This document shows, piece by piece, positions 37,849 to 52,200 of a stretch of DNA of 64,000 bases. The stretch comes from Sinonovacula constricta (Eukaryota > Mollusca > Bivalvia > Cardiida > Solecurtidae), in assembly GCA_007844125.1 (NCBI GenBank), contig CM017563.1, positions 15,049,663 through 15,113,662 of the forward strand. The letters are read 5' to 3'. The first letter of the stretch is position 1. The number at the start of each line of letters is the position of its first letter. The translations under genes were made by a program, and so were the position numbers. Under the pieces are notes generated by a model that worked only from the letters and a program-made list of their open reading frames with translations, was not told the DNA's origin and did no database searches.

Positions 37849-40580
37849 ATGCCTAATAAAATAGCTATATATTCTATCAATGCCCAAGGACTAGGAGATA
37901 AAAATAAAAGGTTCTAGACATTTTAGAGAGAAAAAAGGTTCAATATACTTCCTCCAGCAGACTCTCTTTACAGATGATTTAGTATAAAAAATCTACTCTG
38001 AAGTTATTTTCAATGCTACGTTATTAATGTCATTAGTCAGTCCAGAGGGGTAGCTATATTTATAAGCAATACTATAGACTTTCACCTTCAATCAATTTAT
38101 AGAGACTCAACTGAAAAAATAATTATTTTGACTGTATCATTTGTAACAAAATTACCCTTAAAACAATTAATGGTACTAAGCAAGACAACCCTGAATTCTA
38201 TCGCTTACTAAAAATAAAATAAAGCCTTTTAATAATTAGTGTATTATTGGGGGAGATTTTAACCTTGTTATGAATCCAGATGTAGATACTTTTAATTATT
38301 TAAATGTTAACAACCCCAAAGCACGTGAAGCATTATTAGAAACCGTTATAGAAGAAGATCTAATTGACTGATAGAATTTAATTTAAAAAAGAGTTTACCT
38401 GGTTTAAAAAGAATTCACAGAAGAAAAGAAGATTGGACTTTTATAGCAAATGATTTATTAATGGATGTGGGTGATTTTCGGATCCATATAGAACGGAACA
38501 TTCCCTCATTTAATTACAAATTGAAATAGACAAATTTAAAAAGGAGGTCGTACTGGAAGTTAAACAATTCTTTACTTGAAGACCATTACTATATTAAACT
38601 AATTAAGACTACAATTCTTCAAAATAAACTAAGATACATAAAAGATTAACAATTACTTTTTACAGACTTTGCAGACATTTCCAATGAGAAAATTGAATTT
38701 AAAATAGATGATCAATTATTCTTTGAAACATTGCTCTGCGAAAAAAGGGATGGAACAATAGCATATAGTTCTTGAAGGAAAAAATTATTGGAAGAGAAGA
38801 AATTTTAATTAAATAAATACATGACAGTAAAAAATTACCGACAATATAAACTTAAAGGAAATAAACAATAAAAAATGAAAGGAATAAAACATTAGATCCA
38901 GACCATAAAAGAAGATATTCAGCAGTCTTAAAAGTCAGAACTTTGTTTCTAAAACTATGAATAGATTAATTACCAAAGATAACATTCAAATACATACACA
39001 GTCAGAAATAATAGAGTAAGTAAAGAAATTTTATAAAACATTATAAAGCCAAAAAATGACAAAAGTGATAATAAAATTGAAATACTTATAAACACTACCA
39101 ATTTAAATAAATTATCAGAACAAGACAGACAGTTTAGAAGAAAGAATGTTTTAACAGTTTAAAAAATGAAAAATAGCAAAAGTCCAGGACCTTCAGGGTA
39201 TATTGTAGAGGGTTTTTATTAATCCTTTGGGTTGATATTGGACATTTTAGTAAGGTCTTTATACTTTGGAGTACTTAATGAAGAACTGCCATCACAATAA
39301 CAAGGGGTTATAATATTCATTCCAATAGGAAATAAGAATAAAAATATTTAAAACATTGAGGACCATTTTTTTGGTTAAATATTTCTCATTTAATTGCCTT
39401 AGCATCAATAGATTTATAAAATGCATAATATAATTCATGAAGATCAATGTGGCTTTATACTTTGAGGATACATAGGAAAAAAATAAAAGAATAATGTATG
39501 ATTTCATATTTTATACAGATAAGAAGAACATCCCTGGACCTTTCTTACTTGTAGACTTCGAAAAATATTTCGATTCTGTTTTTGAACTTTCATAAATGAA
39601 GTCTTACATGTTTTTAACTTTGGACCAGAATCCAAAAATGGATAAATATCTTATATAAAAAAAACATTCAATCTTGTTGCTTAGTAAATGGGCATTTGTC
39701 GGACTGGTTTTACCCTGGGCGCTGTTGGCGTCAAGGTGACCCAATATCACCATATATATTTATTTTATGTGCTGCGATACTGGCAACAATGATAAGAGAA
39801 AACCCAAATATACGAGGAATAAGTATAGGAAATACAGAGTTTAAACGTATTCAATTTGCTGATGGCACTTCTATAATAATTGATGGCAGAGAAAAATCAC
39901 ACATTGAAAACATGTTTCTTGTTTTGATTTTGTGTTAAATTTAGCTTTTCATAACTTTGTTAATTTCAACTCAGAGCACTAAAAGTACAAACCAGTTGAA
40001 GTTAAGCTTGACCTTTACCTGTTTGCATTTTTTTCAATGTTTATTGTTTGTTTGTTTTTTGTTGTTGTTTTAATCATCTCCTGTCCTGTATAAAGTAATC
40101 CTTTGTTATATAAGTAATTTTAGAAATTTATTAAAGTGTTTAACAACTAACAAATTCACAACAGTTCAGTACCGATTATTTAAATTGGACAAAATACTTT
40201 CAGGGAAGGCTATTTATTTAATACCATGGGTTTAAGAATTCATTAAAATAGCAAGACTATATGAAGTGATTCAGTTTAAGTTATGTATATGATGGATCAC
40301 TAAATATTTTATTATAGAACTAGTAACATTCTAAATAAATGCTATGTTAAACCGTAAATTTAATGAATATCTAGAAAAGAAAATTTTACTCAAGAAATTG
40401 CTAGAATCAGTTGTTGCTGTTTTGTTGTTGTTGTTTTATTTTAATAATTCTTTATAATTCTTATTATTTAGGATCGATCTTTGAATACTTTCTAAAAGAA
40501 TCTGTATTACTTTACATGAATACTATGTAACTTTGTATTGTAAAACTTGTGAATGTATGTAAAATGAAATAAACGGGTTG
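37849..40580 (+). mobile_element. Decayed L1/Tx1-type LINE
   Basis: Endonuclease start MPNKIAIYSINAQGLGDKNK at 37,849, endonuclease motif GGDFNLVMNPDVDTFNYL at about 38,250, KMKNSKSPGP (RT entry) at about 39,165, LLVDFEKYFDSVFE (RT catalytic block) at about 39,545, and CWRQGDPISPYIFILCA then FADGTSII at 39,720-39,880. The last has FADG where active enzymes have FADD, so a catalytic aspartate is lost. Many stops and frameshifts. Recognisable protein ends at about 39,935. The remainder to an AATAAA near 40,570 is presumed 3' sequence. Confidence 0.85.
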
Positions 40581-41294
40581 CAATTCAAAAGAAGAAAATG
40601 GGGTAGACTATTTTTGTCTTGCTTAAAATTCTGCCTGGTCTTCGTGTTATCAAACGTGGTATCCGACAGTTTACTTGTACCAAATTATTTAGGAAATACC
40701 TGATTGTAATGGCGATCGGGATATAATGTTTTAATTTTACCACAAGATCGAGGGCATCAATGAACAACATTTTTTCATATAAAAATGCATGTGAAGAGGC
40801 TTTCTATACATAGATGGTGGCGTCTCTCAACTTTAGTCACCTCATTACAACGACACATCATTGGTAGCCGAATATTGGGGATTTGTGCTTCCGATCTTTA
40901 CTTCATTATACGACGATGTATAGTAAGCTATCTTTTGTTGTAACGTATTGCACAAATTTATCATTATAATTAGACTATAAAAAGAGACTAAAGAATTAAA
41001 ACCCACTGAAATGCGCATTATCTAGAGGTTTAAGTTCCCGACGACATGGGTTCGAGTAGCTGACTAAAAATGGTCTTTAAGAGGTGTGAGTGTTGTTCGG
41101 AGGTTCCATCGAGGTCTTCGCCCACAAATAGCTCGGCGCTCACATTATGAACGTACATGGGACGATCACAGGTCATGTATATATCAAAGTAAAATCAAAA
41201 GTATGCATTACAACTGATGCTGATTTTTTTCAAGGTCATACAAGGTTAGTCATCCTTAAAATCAAGAGTCTATATCTGAATATAAAAAGGGGAT
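40581..41294. other. Repeat scraps, no gene
   Basis: Contains a MITE-like left end (TGGTATCCGACAGTTTAC at about 40,655) and a tRNA-like stretch at about 41,015-41,070 (TCTAGAGGTTTAAG, ATGGGTTCGAG). Confidence 0.45.
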
Positions 41295-41300
41295 TTTATT
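41295..41300 (-). promoter_or_regulatory. Candidate poly(A) signal of the intact MFSD1-like gene
   Basis: AATAAA on the minus strand, about 330 bases past the proposed stop codon in exon 13. If used, it would give a 3' UTR of roughly 0.35 kb. Position only. Confidence 0.35.
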
Positions 41301-41631
41301 TACATTTATCATAGGTAACCACACAGGAGATATTGAAGTTCACTGAGTAGAATCCTATGTGTTCTTAAAAATTAAATTTTTGCGAACATAACTTAGTATA
41401 TACGAAGTCTTAATTTTTTTAGCCTGCAAAATGTAGTAATTAAATTGTATAAAACACGATAAGCTTAAATCACGCATGAAATATAAATATTTCGGAGTTT
41501 TTTTTTAATCTGCCCCTATTCCGCCAAATAAATTTTACAGTTGAATAATTCAAAAGCAAAGCATTTGCTAATGGTGCAAACATTTATATTTCAGCAATTG
41601 TCTGATGGTCGTCAATATTGCTTTGCTGATT

Positions 41632-44600
41632 TCACTCCTTCGGCTTTACTGCACAATTGATGTTATTTGATGCATTTTCTTCTTCTTTAACTTCTAAGGA
41701 TGGATCCCTGGTATTTTGTCCTGCAGCGACTGGAAAGAAATGAACTATTGGGGCTATCATTTCGAACGTAAATTGTCATGGCATTGAAAAGATCTCACGG
41801 AATAATGATAAAAACAATGTTAATCTACAAACGCGGACACAGTCTGAAACATAGGTTATGCCACAGGCTCTCTATTGCTCTTTTTCATTTTTGTAAATTA
41901 AGTAATGTCTCAATGTTATATGTCGTAAAGAATCTTACATACTGTACCCAATCACATTATCAACACCCTGGTCGTAATCGACGGAGCGTTGGCTCCAGTT
42001 ACGAAAGGCCGTGGGTGCAAACCGGTGCCGCAACATACCAGTTGTTAAAATGCTAATTATTAAGTTCTCTTGCTAATATTCAAGTCAGGATAATGTGACT
42101 TTGGTATGGTATCATGCGGACAAGCTCTAAACAGTTAAAGCAGGACTATATCTTTTTTAAAGTCATCAGAATTGCCATGCGGGTACGTATTTTCATATAC
42201 ATGTATTTTGTTATAGTAAATAACGAAATATTTTTTGTTTTATTTTAATTTGCTTATTTAATGCACAATAACCTTTACTGCTTCTTACAATTGTCTGTGC
42301 ATGTTGCAATCTAACGAGTACTCAGTCGTTGAAGAAGTGAACATTGCCCACATTTCAATGAACGACAGTACCACAAGGGAGGTAATCCGATGTAGTTTAA
42401 GAGTACAAGTATCTTCCCTTTGTAAGTAATTTGCCACAATATGTCAACAGTAAACTAAACTACCAGTCAGTGTCAAAGCGCTTAAAGGATGACAAAAAAG
42501 CATTCCACACAAAGAAGGTGATACAAGTGTGTACAAAAGTATTCGTCAGATGCGATATATACACAATGTATTCGTTAAACTAGAATTTCACCTATTTAAG
42601 AAGTCTTAAGCAGCCGGCCAAAAAAAACGGTATGGTATCACGCGGACAGGCTCTACAGTGAAAGCAGCACTATATTTGCTTAAATTGTTGGTAGAACGAT
42701 AAATCCAGCAGACAAACTTACTCCAGTCTTGCTGGTCGTAGAACTACCCTTACACGCGGTTGGACCCCTGTACCAGACTTCGGCGTTTGAATGATGTGAA
42801 GTTAATGAGAGATACACATACTATGGCGATAGTTTTTATTGATAATGCTTGAAATAAGTTGAACAAAGGGATCTCTACAGCCATGTACAAATACACTTAA
42901 GTTAAAAGGCTTAAAAACATTAATGAAGTCTTCACACGCGTGCTGAATTGGAAAATAAAACACAACAAAATTTAAAACAAGAATGAAGACTTCACATGTC
43001 TGCTTGATAAGAAAAGAAAACACTTGCTAAAAAGACTGAAAAATGCATAAGCATTATAAGTTATCTATATAATTATAGCAACAATAATTTGTAAAATTTA
43101 CTAAAGAGTTAATCGATAGTAATTAGAAACTACGTACTTACCTTTAGTAGTTTCGATAAACCAAAGAGTCACACCCAGTATAAGCGAGACTAAATGCAAA
43201 AAAATGAACATTACTGAAACTATTAATAAAAGAAACTAACATAAATGACACTAGACAACATTAGACACTCTTTAAAGGCCTTTCACCTACAATGTAACCT
43301 TTAATACCAAGCTTTAAAGGCTTTTCACCTACAATGTATACCTTTAATCCCAAGCTTTAAAGGCCTTTCACCTACAATGTATACCTTTAATACCAAGCTT
43401 TCAAGGCCCTAATGCGATAAGATGCAACTGTTTAAAGTTCATTTACTTTCTGATCTTAACTTTAAAATAACTTGGTCCTTTTTTCTAGAAAGCACTGCAT
43501 ATTCGGTTATTTAAACAAATAATAACACAATGATTATGTAAAATACATATTATTCAATCGTTAAGAAGGATAAATAAAGCTGGAAATGTGTCTGTCAACA
43601 GGAAAATAATACCTACTAGAGACACATGCAATGAAGAAGACCTCCAATATAAGGTACCCGGCTACTTCTACGATGTACCCGGTAAGGTATGCTCCGCCTG
43701 CCTGACTCAGCCCAATTATGGCATTCATACTAAACGAAAAAATAAGAAAATGACAATTAAAAACAATTACTTAGAATTTGACCAGGTACAGGACAAATGT
43801 TTTTATATTCCAGTCATTTGTAAAAGTTTAACGAAACTGTGATGAGACATTATACAAACTAGAGCAAACCCTACGGTTACCTCCCTTGAACGGTCAGGCG
43901 GCAAACAATAAAGACATTTTTTGACTATGATTACACAATCTTATTTCATGGAAATGTAGTATTTGTAGTTATATTAAAATTGAGAAAAACAAATTAAACC
44001 TTACAGTTCTTTTATAATCGTTAATTGTTAACATTCACTAAACACCGCATAACATACTTGCTATATGCGGTGCTTATCGGGCTGGTTACACTAAATTCCG
44101 ACCGGAAGTAGAATGTGTGACATTTCTTTCTTTAGTAACAGTCTGTTGCTATGTTTTGGCATTAAATTTTCTATTTTGAAAGTAGTCTGAACCTTTTAGT
44201 ATCAAAAGGAAGCTGAAACTATGTAGAATTAAAAGAAAGCAAAAGTCTTTAACCCCTATGCACAATAATGGACTGATCCAATTTTACAGGAAGTACATAT
44301 TTCATTAAAATTTGGCGGTTACCGACTGGCAGTTTGGCGGTATACGCAGCCTATGAAGCTGAACCTTCTTACAAGTTGCAAAAGTTGCCTAATTTCTGGG
44401 TCTTTCTGATTGACAATAAATAGCTCGTTTTACCTATATATGGTTATGAGGGTCCATCATAACTTGTTAATGGTGCAATTTGTTTCCATCTCTTCGCGAT
44501 TCACTAAAGAATATAGAACAAACTTATTAAGAGACGTCTAACCTATCTGTTGCAAGTGGTTACTATAAACCGCATAACATACATGGCGTAAGCGGCGCCT

Positions 44601-47600
44601 ACTTGTTGCATGTGTTCACTATTAACCGCATAACATACTTGCCATACGCGGTGCATACCTGTTAAAAGTGTCCACTATAAACCGCATAACAGACTCGTCA
44701 TACGCGGTGCATACCTGTTGAAAGTGTTCACTATAAACCGCATAACATACATGTCATACGCGGTACATATCTGTTGCAAGTGTTCACTATAAACCGCATA
44801 ACATACTTGCCATACGCGGTGCATACCTGTAAAAAGTGTCCACTATAAACCGCATAACATACTTGCCATACGCGGTGCATACCTGTTGAAAGTGTTCACT
44901 ATAAACCGCATAACATACATGTCATACGCGGTACATATCTGTTGCAAGTGTTCACTATAAACCGCATAACATACTTGCCATACGCGGTGCATACCTGTTA
45001 AAAGTGTCCACTATAAACCGCATAGCAGACTTGTCATGCACGGTGCCTATTTATTGCAAGTATTCGTGATAAACTACACAACGTACTTGCCGTAAGCGAT
45101 GCCCATCTTTTAGATCTGTATTACTTTTTGCGCTACAAAGTGCCTATCTGTACAAGCATTCACTATAATCCAAATAACATACATGCCGTACGCGGTGCCT
45201 AACTGTTTTAGCTCAACCATTCGGGCGACCAGAGGCCAGGCTGTCGTGGTGAGCAGGGAGTAACCCACTCCCAGAAGGGTCTGAAATTGATCGTACAACA
45301 AAAAGATGTTAGGGACATACGACACAATAACATTGTTCCTTATTTTAAATGTGGTATTCGACAGTTTGGGTGTATGATTCCACTGGACCAAATAGTTTAT
45401 CGTTTCATTGAAATATCACATAAAATGTTGTTTATTGATACCCTACATCTATGCGGTAAGTGAAGAATAATATCCGATTCGTAATTACAAACATGTATTT
45501 CCTATCAGAACTATGTTGCACAGTTAGTTATGTTCAGCTTAGAAAAACACGTAACTACTTTTGCATTCTTGTCACAGCCTTATGCGCTCTGACGTCGATA
45601 TCCATTTTTGCCGAACTCCCCTTCGTGCTTCGTTATAGATTTGGAAAACGACTGAGTAAAAAGAGCAATTTATTTCACGATTTTGTACTGTTTAACAACT
45701 GCTTACACTAAAAGTATAAGTTTATGCAGAAATAATGCTTAAACTCCACCAAACATTGGAAACATATTGTCAAGAGCATTCGATATAGGCAAAATGTCGG
45801 ATACTACCTTTTACGTTGGATTCTTTATTAAGTATATATAGGGTTGTATCCCACAGTTTGTCAATATCTTGTACATGTAACGTCTTATCTCGATAATTGT
45901 GAATTTATGCATAACTGCTGCATAAAGTTATACCTTTATGTTAATGTAAAGGCTTTTTATAACATAAACTTAAATGTTAGACAGTACAAATCGTGAAATA
46001 TATCACTTAAAATGCCCATTTGTCCAAATCTGTAAATACCTATGATGGTAATTTCAGCTAAAATTAGACGTCAGAGCTGATTACCTGGATGTTCGTGTAA
46101 AGTGATCTCAAAAGTAAGCGGTTACTTAGTTAAAAATAGCTGACTGTGCAGCGTGGCTCGGATAGAAATGTTTTTACATATTTGTAACGATGTTATGCTT
46201 TATTTTGCACATGGATGTAGGGAACCAATAAACAGCATTTCGTGGGAACTTTTCATGTACAATAATTAATTTGGTTGCATGGGAGAAAAATATTATCGTC
46301 GGTTATCGCCTTTATGTGTAGCCTAGTATTGGACTGCAATATTCTAAGGCTGTTTTCTCCTTTACATTTAACAATAATATTCTAGTTGTCTAACCGATTT
46401 AAAATAAGAATTAAACAGTTAAAAACAACAAAGACATGCGACCAAATCAATTATTGTTACCTGAAAAAAAAACTGAGTTTACGTCTTTTTAACGGTTTAA
46501 ACTGGATTGTGGTGTAAACATACAGGTAATGCTAAAAACCTGTGTGCTGATATTTTGGGAGATAGTAAAAAATAGACAGCAAAGGAGAAAAAAACCGGAA
46601 AAAGTAATAGTAAAGACAAAATAAAATGTTTTTCATAACTTAAACCAGACGTTATGTATGGTGATTAAATGCTTTACTAGCTCGTCCTTAGCGTGTTTGG
46701 ACACTTCTCTGGTCATTGTCTTTCTTGAAATCAAAACTTAATTTTTTTAAAAAGTACAATCAACAACTTTGTGAAGTTCTTGAAATAGAAATTATACTTC
46801 TATCTCTTCTAAATTTCATAGGGACATTGTTTTTCAATGACGTCACTCCTTTCTTTTCACGACGTCATAACTTATAAATTATTTTAGGATACGTTAGCGC
46901 TTGGACATTTTTCTTCAAATATATCATTTTTCTTTTCATTGGTTGTATTTAAAAACCTCAGTGCGAGTTGGAGCACTGTAAAAACCGGTTTAAGCAACCC
47001 AATTGGTCCCTTTTGCCACTGGCCGTTCCAAGACGGTAAGTGTTGGGTTTGTTTTTTTTGTTTAATGACTCTTCGCAGATTTGTTAATATGGATTTTAAT
47101 CGGACCCAAGGTGGGGTCGAACATTATTATTTCTGTCAACATTATGTGCCATATACTCTACTTTGTAAATTTTCCGTAGTTTTTTTTTAAAATATCATTA
47201 GAAATCAAATATTTCGTAAGTGCTATTTATAAAACCTATTTCTTTTCTTCGGCCATTTGGAATTTTTCAAAATAAATCCAAATTTCTTTAATAAGTTTAC
47301 TGCGACCCCAAAACTACCTACGAGAATTGCGACCTCTTGTACGACGGAAGAAAAAGCACGTTAAAAAATTCTTCGGAAATTGCGATTAGTCATAGATTAT
47401 TGCGCCCTTACTGTTGGTATGTATGGGTTGATGAACGTGAAGGCGAAAATCACGTGACCCAGGGTGGAGATGACGACCGACCCTAGCAACCAGACCAGGT
47501 TCCTGCCTACTTTATCCACAACCAGCCCAAACACAGGCATCAAAATGGCGCTGAGTAGGTAGATTAATCTGGTGGACAAGAAAATGATGATTTGTATGAT

Positions 47601-49225
47601 TTCTAGTCATAAGGTTGTACCGTATCGTATTTGTCAAAAATATTTTTCGTGTTAATATAAACATGTTTGAACTTGATAAATTTCATTTCAAATTTAATTT
47701 TTTGTCAGTTGTTCATTTTTAATGGATTGGTTTCAGAAAAGATTAGATTGAATAATAACATTTACAGCAATAATAAAATTGACAGCAAGGGATCCCGAAT
47801 CTAAGCCTAAGGCAATAGAAACATATCTGTAGAGAATGGAGGTCTCCAAGAACTTAAGACTGGTAGACGTCTCGTGTTTAGCTTAATCTTCAATGACACA
47901 ACTGCTAATTACTGTTATAATCAATGCGCATTGTGAAAGTCGTATGGATTCATTTTATAATGCCGCTGAGTTGGCGACCAACTACGCATTACTGATTATT
48001 GTGGTTCTTCACCACGTGTATATTTGTGCCATTATACATGTAGTAATATTGAACTCACCCATTTAAAGTTCCTGCCGATTGTGGATCCATTTTGTACTTC
48101 ATTTGAAAAAACAACCTGCGAATCAAAAATATAGCATATGTATAATGTGCCCTTTGCAAAATTGTATTTTAGTTTTAAGTTTAAAATGGTTATGGTATTG
48201 CTCCTCAGCTGCTTAGGAAAATTTTGGGATAGTTCTACGTCTAGTAGGTCCGGGGTCTGGATATTGTGACTAGATGTGGTCCAGATGTTCACTGCGAGCC
48301 ATATACAGTGAAGGCAGCATCACTTATGCAGACCGGCCGCTATAGCTCAAGTGGTAAAGCGCCGGCTTGCGGATCGGGAGGTCGCCGCTTCCCTCCTAAC
48401 GCTCGGGGCTAAGGGGACAGCATTACGCCTGACTCGTCGGTGTTAGTATTATAGACCGGCCGGGTTCAGTCCCTGGGCTCCTCATAAGTGCCCCTGTGCT
48501 ATAATGATAGAAATGTCGCTGTACAGTATCGGCAAAAATGCCGACAAATCCCAATCCAATCCCTTACTTATGCATTTAACAGTTCAATATTGATCGTAGT
48601 TGACAATTGGACGGTGGAAGGGCTATTCAAATGGTGCAATCAATTGGTAAATTCTTGCAAAGATGGCTTGAATTGTTGAATGATTGCATGCTTAAGTTAA
48701 AACATGGTTTGCATGTGATTACTCAAAATTGGGTAAAGTTTTGCGATATTTAAATTGAAAATGTGCAAATGTGCAAACAAACTCTTACAATCCAAGTTTG
48801 ATGAAGGGAAAGATGACCAAGTAATACAAATCTACAGCCAATACAAGGATCCAAAAGGAAACTGGGAAACTCCTAACGCCGGATAGCTTGGTTAAATCTG
48901 AAAAAAGTTTACATAAGCAAATGTTTAAACTATTAGTGTAAACTGGTATTTTGTAAACACAAAGGTCGCCTAACTCAGAAAAGCATATAAAACATATAAA
49001 AAAAGTGTATAGCTTTAATGTGTCACATTAATAAAATTGCAGTCCCGATTTTAATCGCTCTGAGATTAAATGGCATTGACAACTGGCATTAACGCGTAGT
49101 AGTTGACATGGAACTTTGTAATGTTGTAATTGTTGTAGTTGTTAACGCATATGCTAGTTGACTTAGACCTAGAACTTAGTGTTATCTTTGTTGTTTTTCT
49201 GTGTTGTTGTTTTGTAATTTGATTG

Positions 49226-49256
<31 letters not shown>

Positions 49257-52200
49257 AACTCGTACGCTGGTTGACTGAGGAACTGTGTGTTATTGTTGTT
49301 GCTGCATTGTTTGCTTTGTTGTTTTTGTTGATTTTGTTTTAAAATAACAAACAATTTACACTTCCTAAAAGTGTGGTCAACTCACTTTCCTTGTTATCCG
49401 TCCGTTTGAGATCCTTGTTTAATACGTAGTTACCCTTGTAGTCCATGATGGCCAACACAACAGTGGACAGAAAGGATACGAAACAAACGCTGGCTCCTGC
49501 AACATACACAACAAACAAACTGACCTGGCTCCTGTAACATACACAACAAACAAACTGACCTGGCTCCTGCAACATACACAACAAACAAACTGACCTGGCT
49601 CCTGCAACATACACAACAAACAAACTGACCTGGCTCCTGCAACATACACAACAAACAAACTGACCTGGCTCCTGCAACATACACAACAAACAAACTGACC
49701 TGGCTCCTGCAACATACACAACAAACAAACTGACCTGGCTCCTGTAACATACACAACAAACAAACTGACCTGGCTCCTGCAACATACACAACAAACAAAC
49801 TGACCTGGCTCCTGCAACATACACAACAAACAAACTGACCGGGCTTCTGCAACATACACAACAAACAAACTGACCGGGCGCCTACAAAAAAAACAACAAC
49901 AAACAAACTGACCTGGCTCCTGCAACATACACAACAAACAAACTGACCGGGCTCCTGCAACATACAAAACAAACAAACTGACCTGGCTCCTGTAACATAC
50001 ACAACAAACAAACTGACTGTGAAAATCTAGAAGGAATTGTACACAATACGAACTGCACAAACACATATTTGATATACATATTTATGTGCTGATTTACATG
50101 TAGTTATTTTTATAGACATTAGTTGACTTTTACATGCCTAACTGTTCTGTTACACTAATAAAATATATTGATGATATTGCTTTCTCTACTTTTTGCTTAT
50201 ACAAAACAATTTGTAAATTTCAAGTGCGGTTCTCACAAAAAGTAACCCTTCTGCATTAAGAGACCACCTGTCTTAAGAGATCACTTTTGTCCTGTCCCGA
50301 GGGTGGTCTCTTAATACAGGTTTGACTGTATTTTTGTACTTCTTTATTGCAATACCAGTATCATATTCTTTGTTAAAACATAAATAGGTAATATGGGAAC
50401 GAATAAACATGATAATTAGTGCTCTTTGTGAGGGTTGTGAGTAGAAAAACGATGGTAAAAAATAGGACTGAAACATATGTCAAGTTTATGAATCTGATTG
50501 GCTAATATTATTAAGGAATATATAAAATGAAGGTGTTGGACAATTATTTTCGAGACTCAAAGAAATCTTATTTAAAAGGTTCATTTTATTAGCTAGTGGT
50601 TTGAGAAATGTTGAGAAATAATGTTGTATTCATTGGAATTTGTTAATTTTAACGTGGCATTGTGCTTAAAATACGACATGTCGACCCATAATTCCGCAAT
50701 CGCGCAGGTAGCCAGTGCTGTTTCCATTTAATTTGACAAAGTTTACGTTATGTTTTTACTAGCTTGTCGGTACGAATGTACCACAGCTTGTAATACTTCA
50801 ACTACAAAATATTTAATACATGTTCAACACATTCAGCACTTGCATGTATAGATCAGGGGAGGAGTCAGAAAATGTTGGTGGGTGTGGTATGAATCAAGAT
50901 CCATTCAACTTTATCGCAGTAAATACTAGATAAATATACACAGTAAGTGAACCTAACCTCGACCTAACTTCAAAAGACAAAAATTACTTTAAAAGCTTAG
51001 TATTTTCTAAGCTTACATGTATGTGTTTTCATAACTCTACTCTTTTACCTGGTAGGTGGGGGTGCACCCCCATCCCTACCTGGATCCATTCCAGGTGTAG
51101 ATACATTGGACATACAGTATTGTATTTAAGGTAAGAGTTTAATCAGAACATACCTACAAGGAAACAAATTCCCAGCCGGAAGTGGATTCCCGCCGACCGG
51201 AAGTGTGAATATATCCCTTCCATTACGTTCATGTTTATGAAACTGCCCTGTAAAATGATCAATGCTAAAACAAGTTCCACCATTCTTGAAAAAAAAATAC
51301 GAAAAGCTTTTATCAGTTACATTTGATATTGTTATTTGAATGCCAAGGTTAAAATGGAATTTGATAAAGACTTCGCAGCAAACTGCTTTGTTCTTAAACA
51401 GACACTGGATTTACGGATATTTCTATGAACGTTTTTACATATCCTTAGGCTATAAATAATCTGACATTCCAATGCTTACAGTGTTTATAGTAAATGAACT
51501 CAATAGAAACAGAAATACACTTTGATATGTTGTGGCTTTTATGTTCACATATATTCAAAATACTGTTTAGTTATTATTATTTTTGGGACTACTTTTCTGG
51601 GACTAATTTTCGAGGACTACTTTGTATGCTCACTTACCGCTCTAGGGATGCTTACACGGAGCGCCATGACCGTGTTGAGTTCTCGTGATTTGAACCATTT
51701 GACTGTCACCTTATATGTCGCCAAAGATAATGGCACGTTACACAAACTATAACAAGAAAAAAATAGCCACATGTCGACAAATACATCGGCACGTTACAAT
51801 GCCTATTTAAGAAAGTTAACCATGTGTCGACAGAAAAAAATGGCGCATTACACGACCTATTGAAAGAAACAATAACTATATTTCACCCGAGTAGTTTATT
51901 GAAAGCTAATACTGGTTAAAGTGAGACGACTTCGTATGCCTTATTTGTATTATTTACAAGAGTTGTCTGCATTAATAAAGAAGGTAGTTATGAAAACGAG
52001 GCTCAGGCTGTTTAGTTGTTTGAGAACACCATGTCTTACTAGTTTTGATAAACAAAACAATCAGTGACAAGTGCGCGTTACGCGATCTATAAAAAGATAA
52101 CTATGCAAGATAATAATGCTACTTCTTGTTAATCATGCAACATTTGTTAATTATCAATACAAGATATTTTACTCATTGAAAATTCATAAGACGGGAAAAA

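Noticed and set aside
42802..43023. 73-codon minus-strand ORF
   Set aside because: It covers a two-copy DNA repeat in intron 12 and has no domain.
44540..45070. CRISPR-like regular repeat array
   Set aside because: The genome is eukaryotic, there are no distinct spacers, and the whole 56-bp unit is repeated.
49339..50079. Several overlapping Cys-rich minus-strand ORFs of 65-215 codons
   Set aside because: They read the 35-bp minisatellite in different frames. The period is not a codon multiple, so all frames repeat the same 35 residues.
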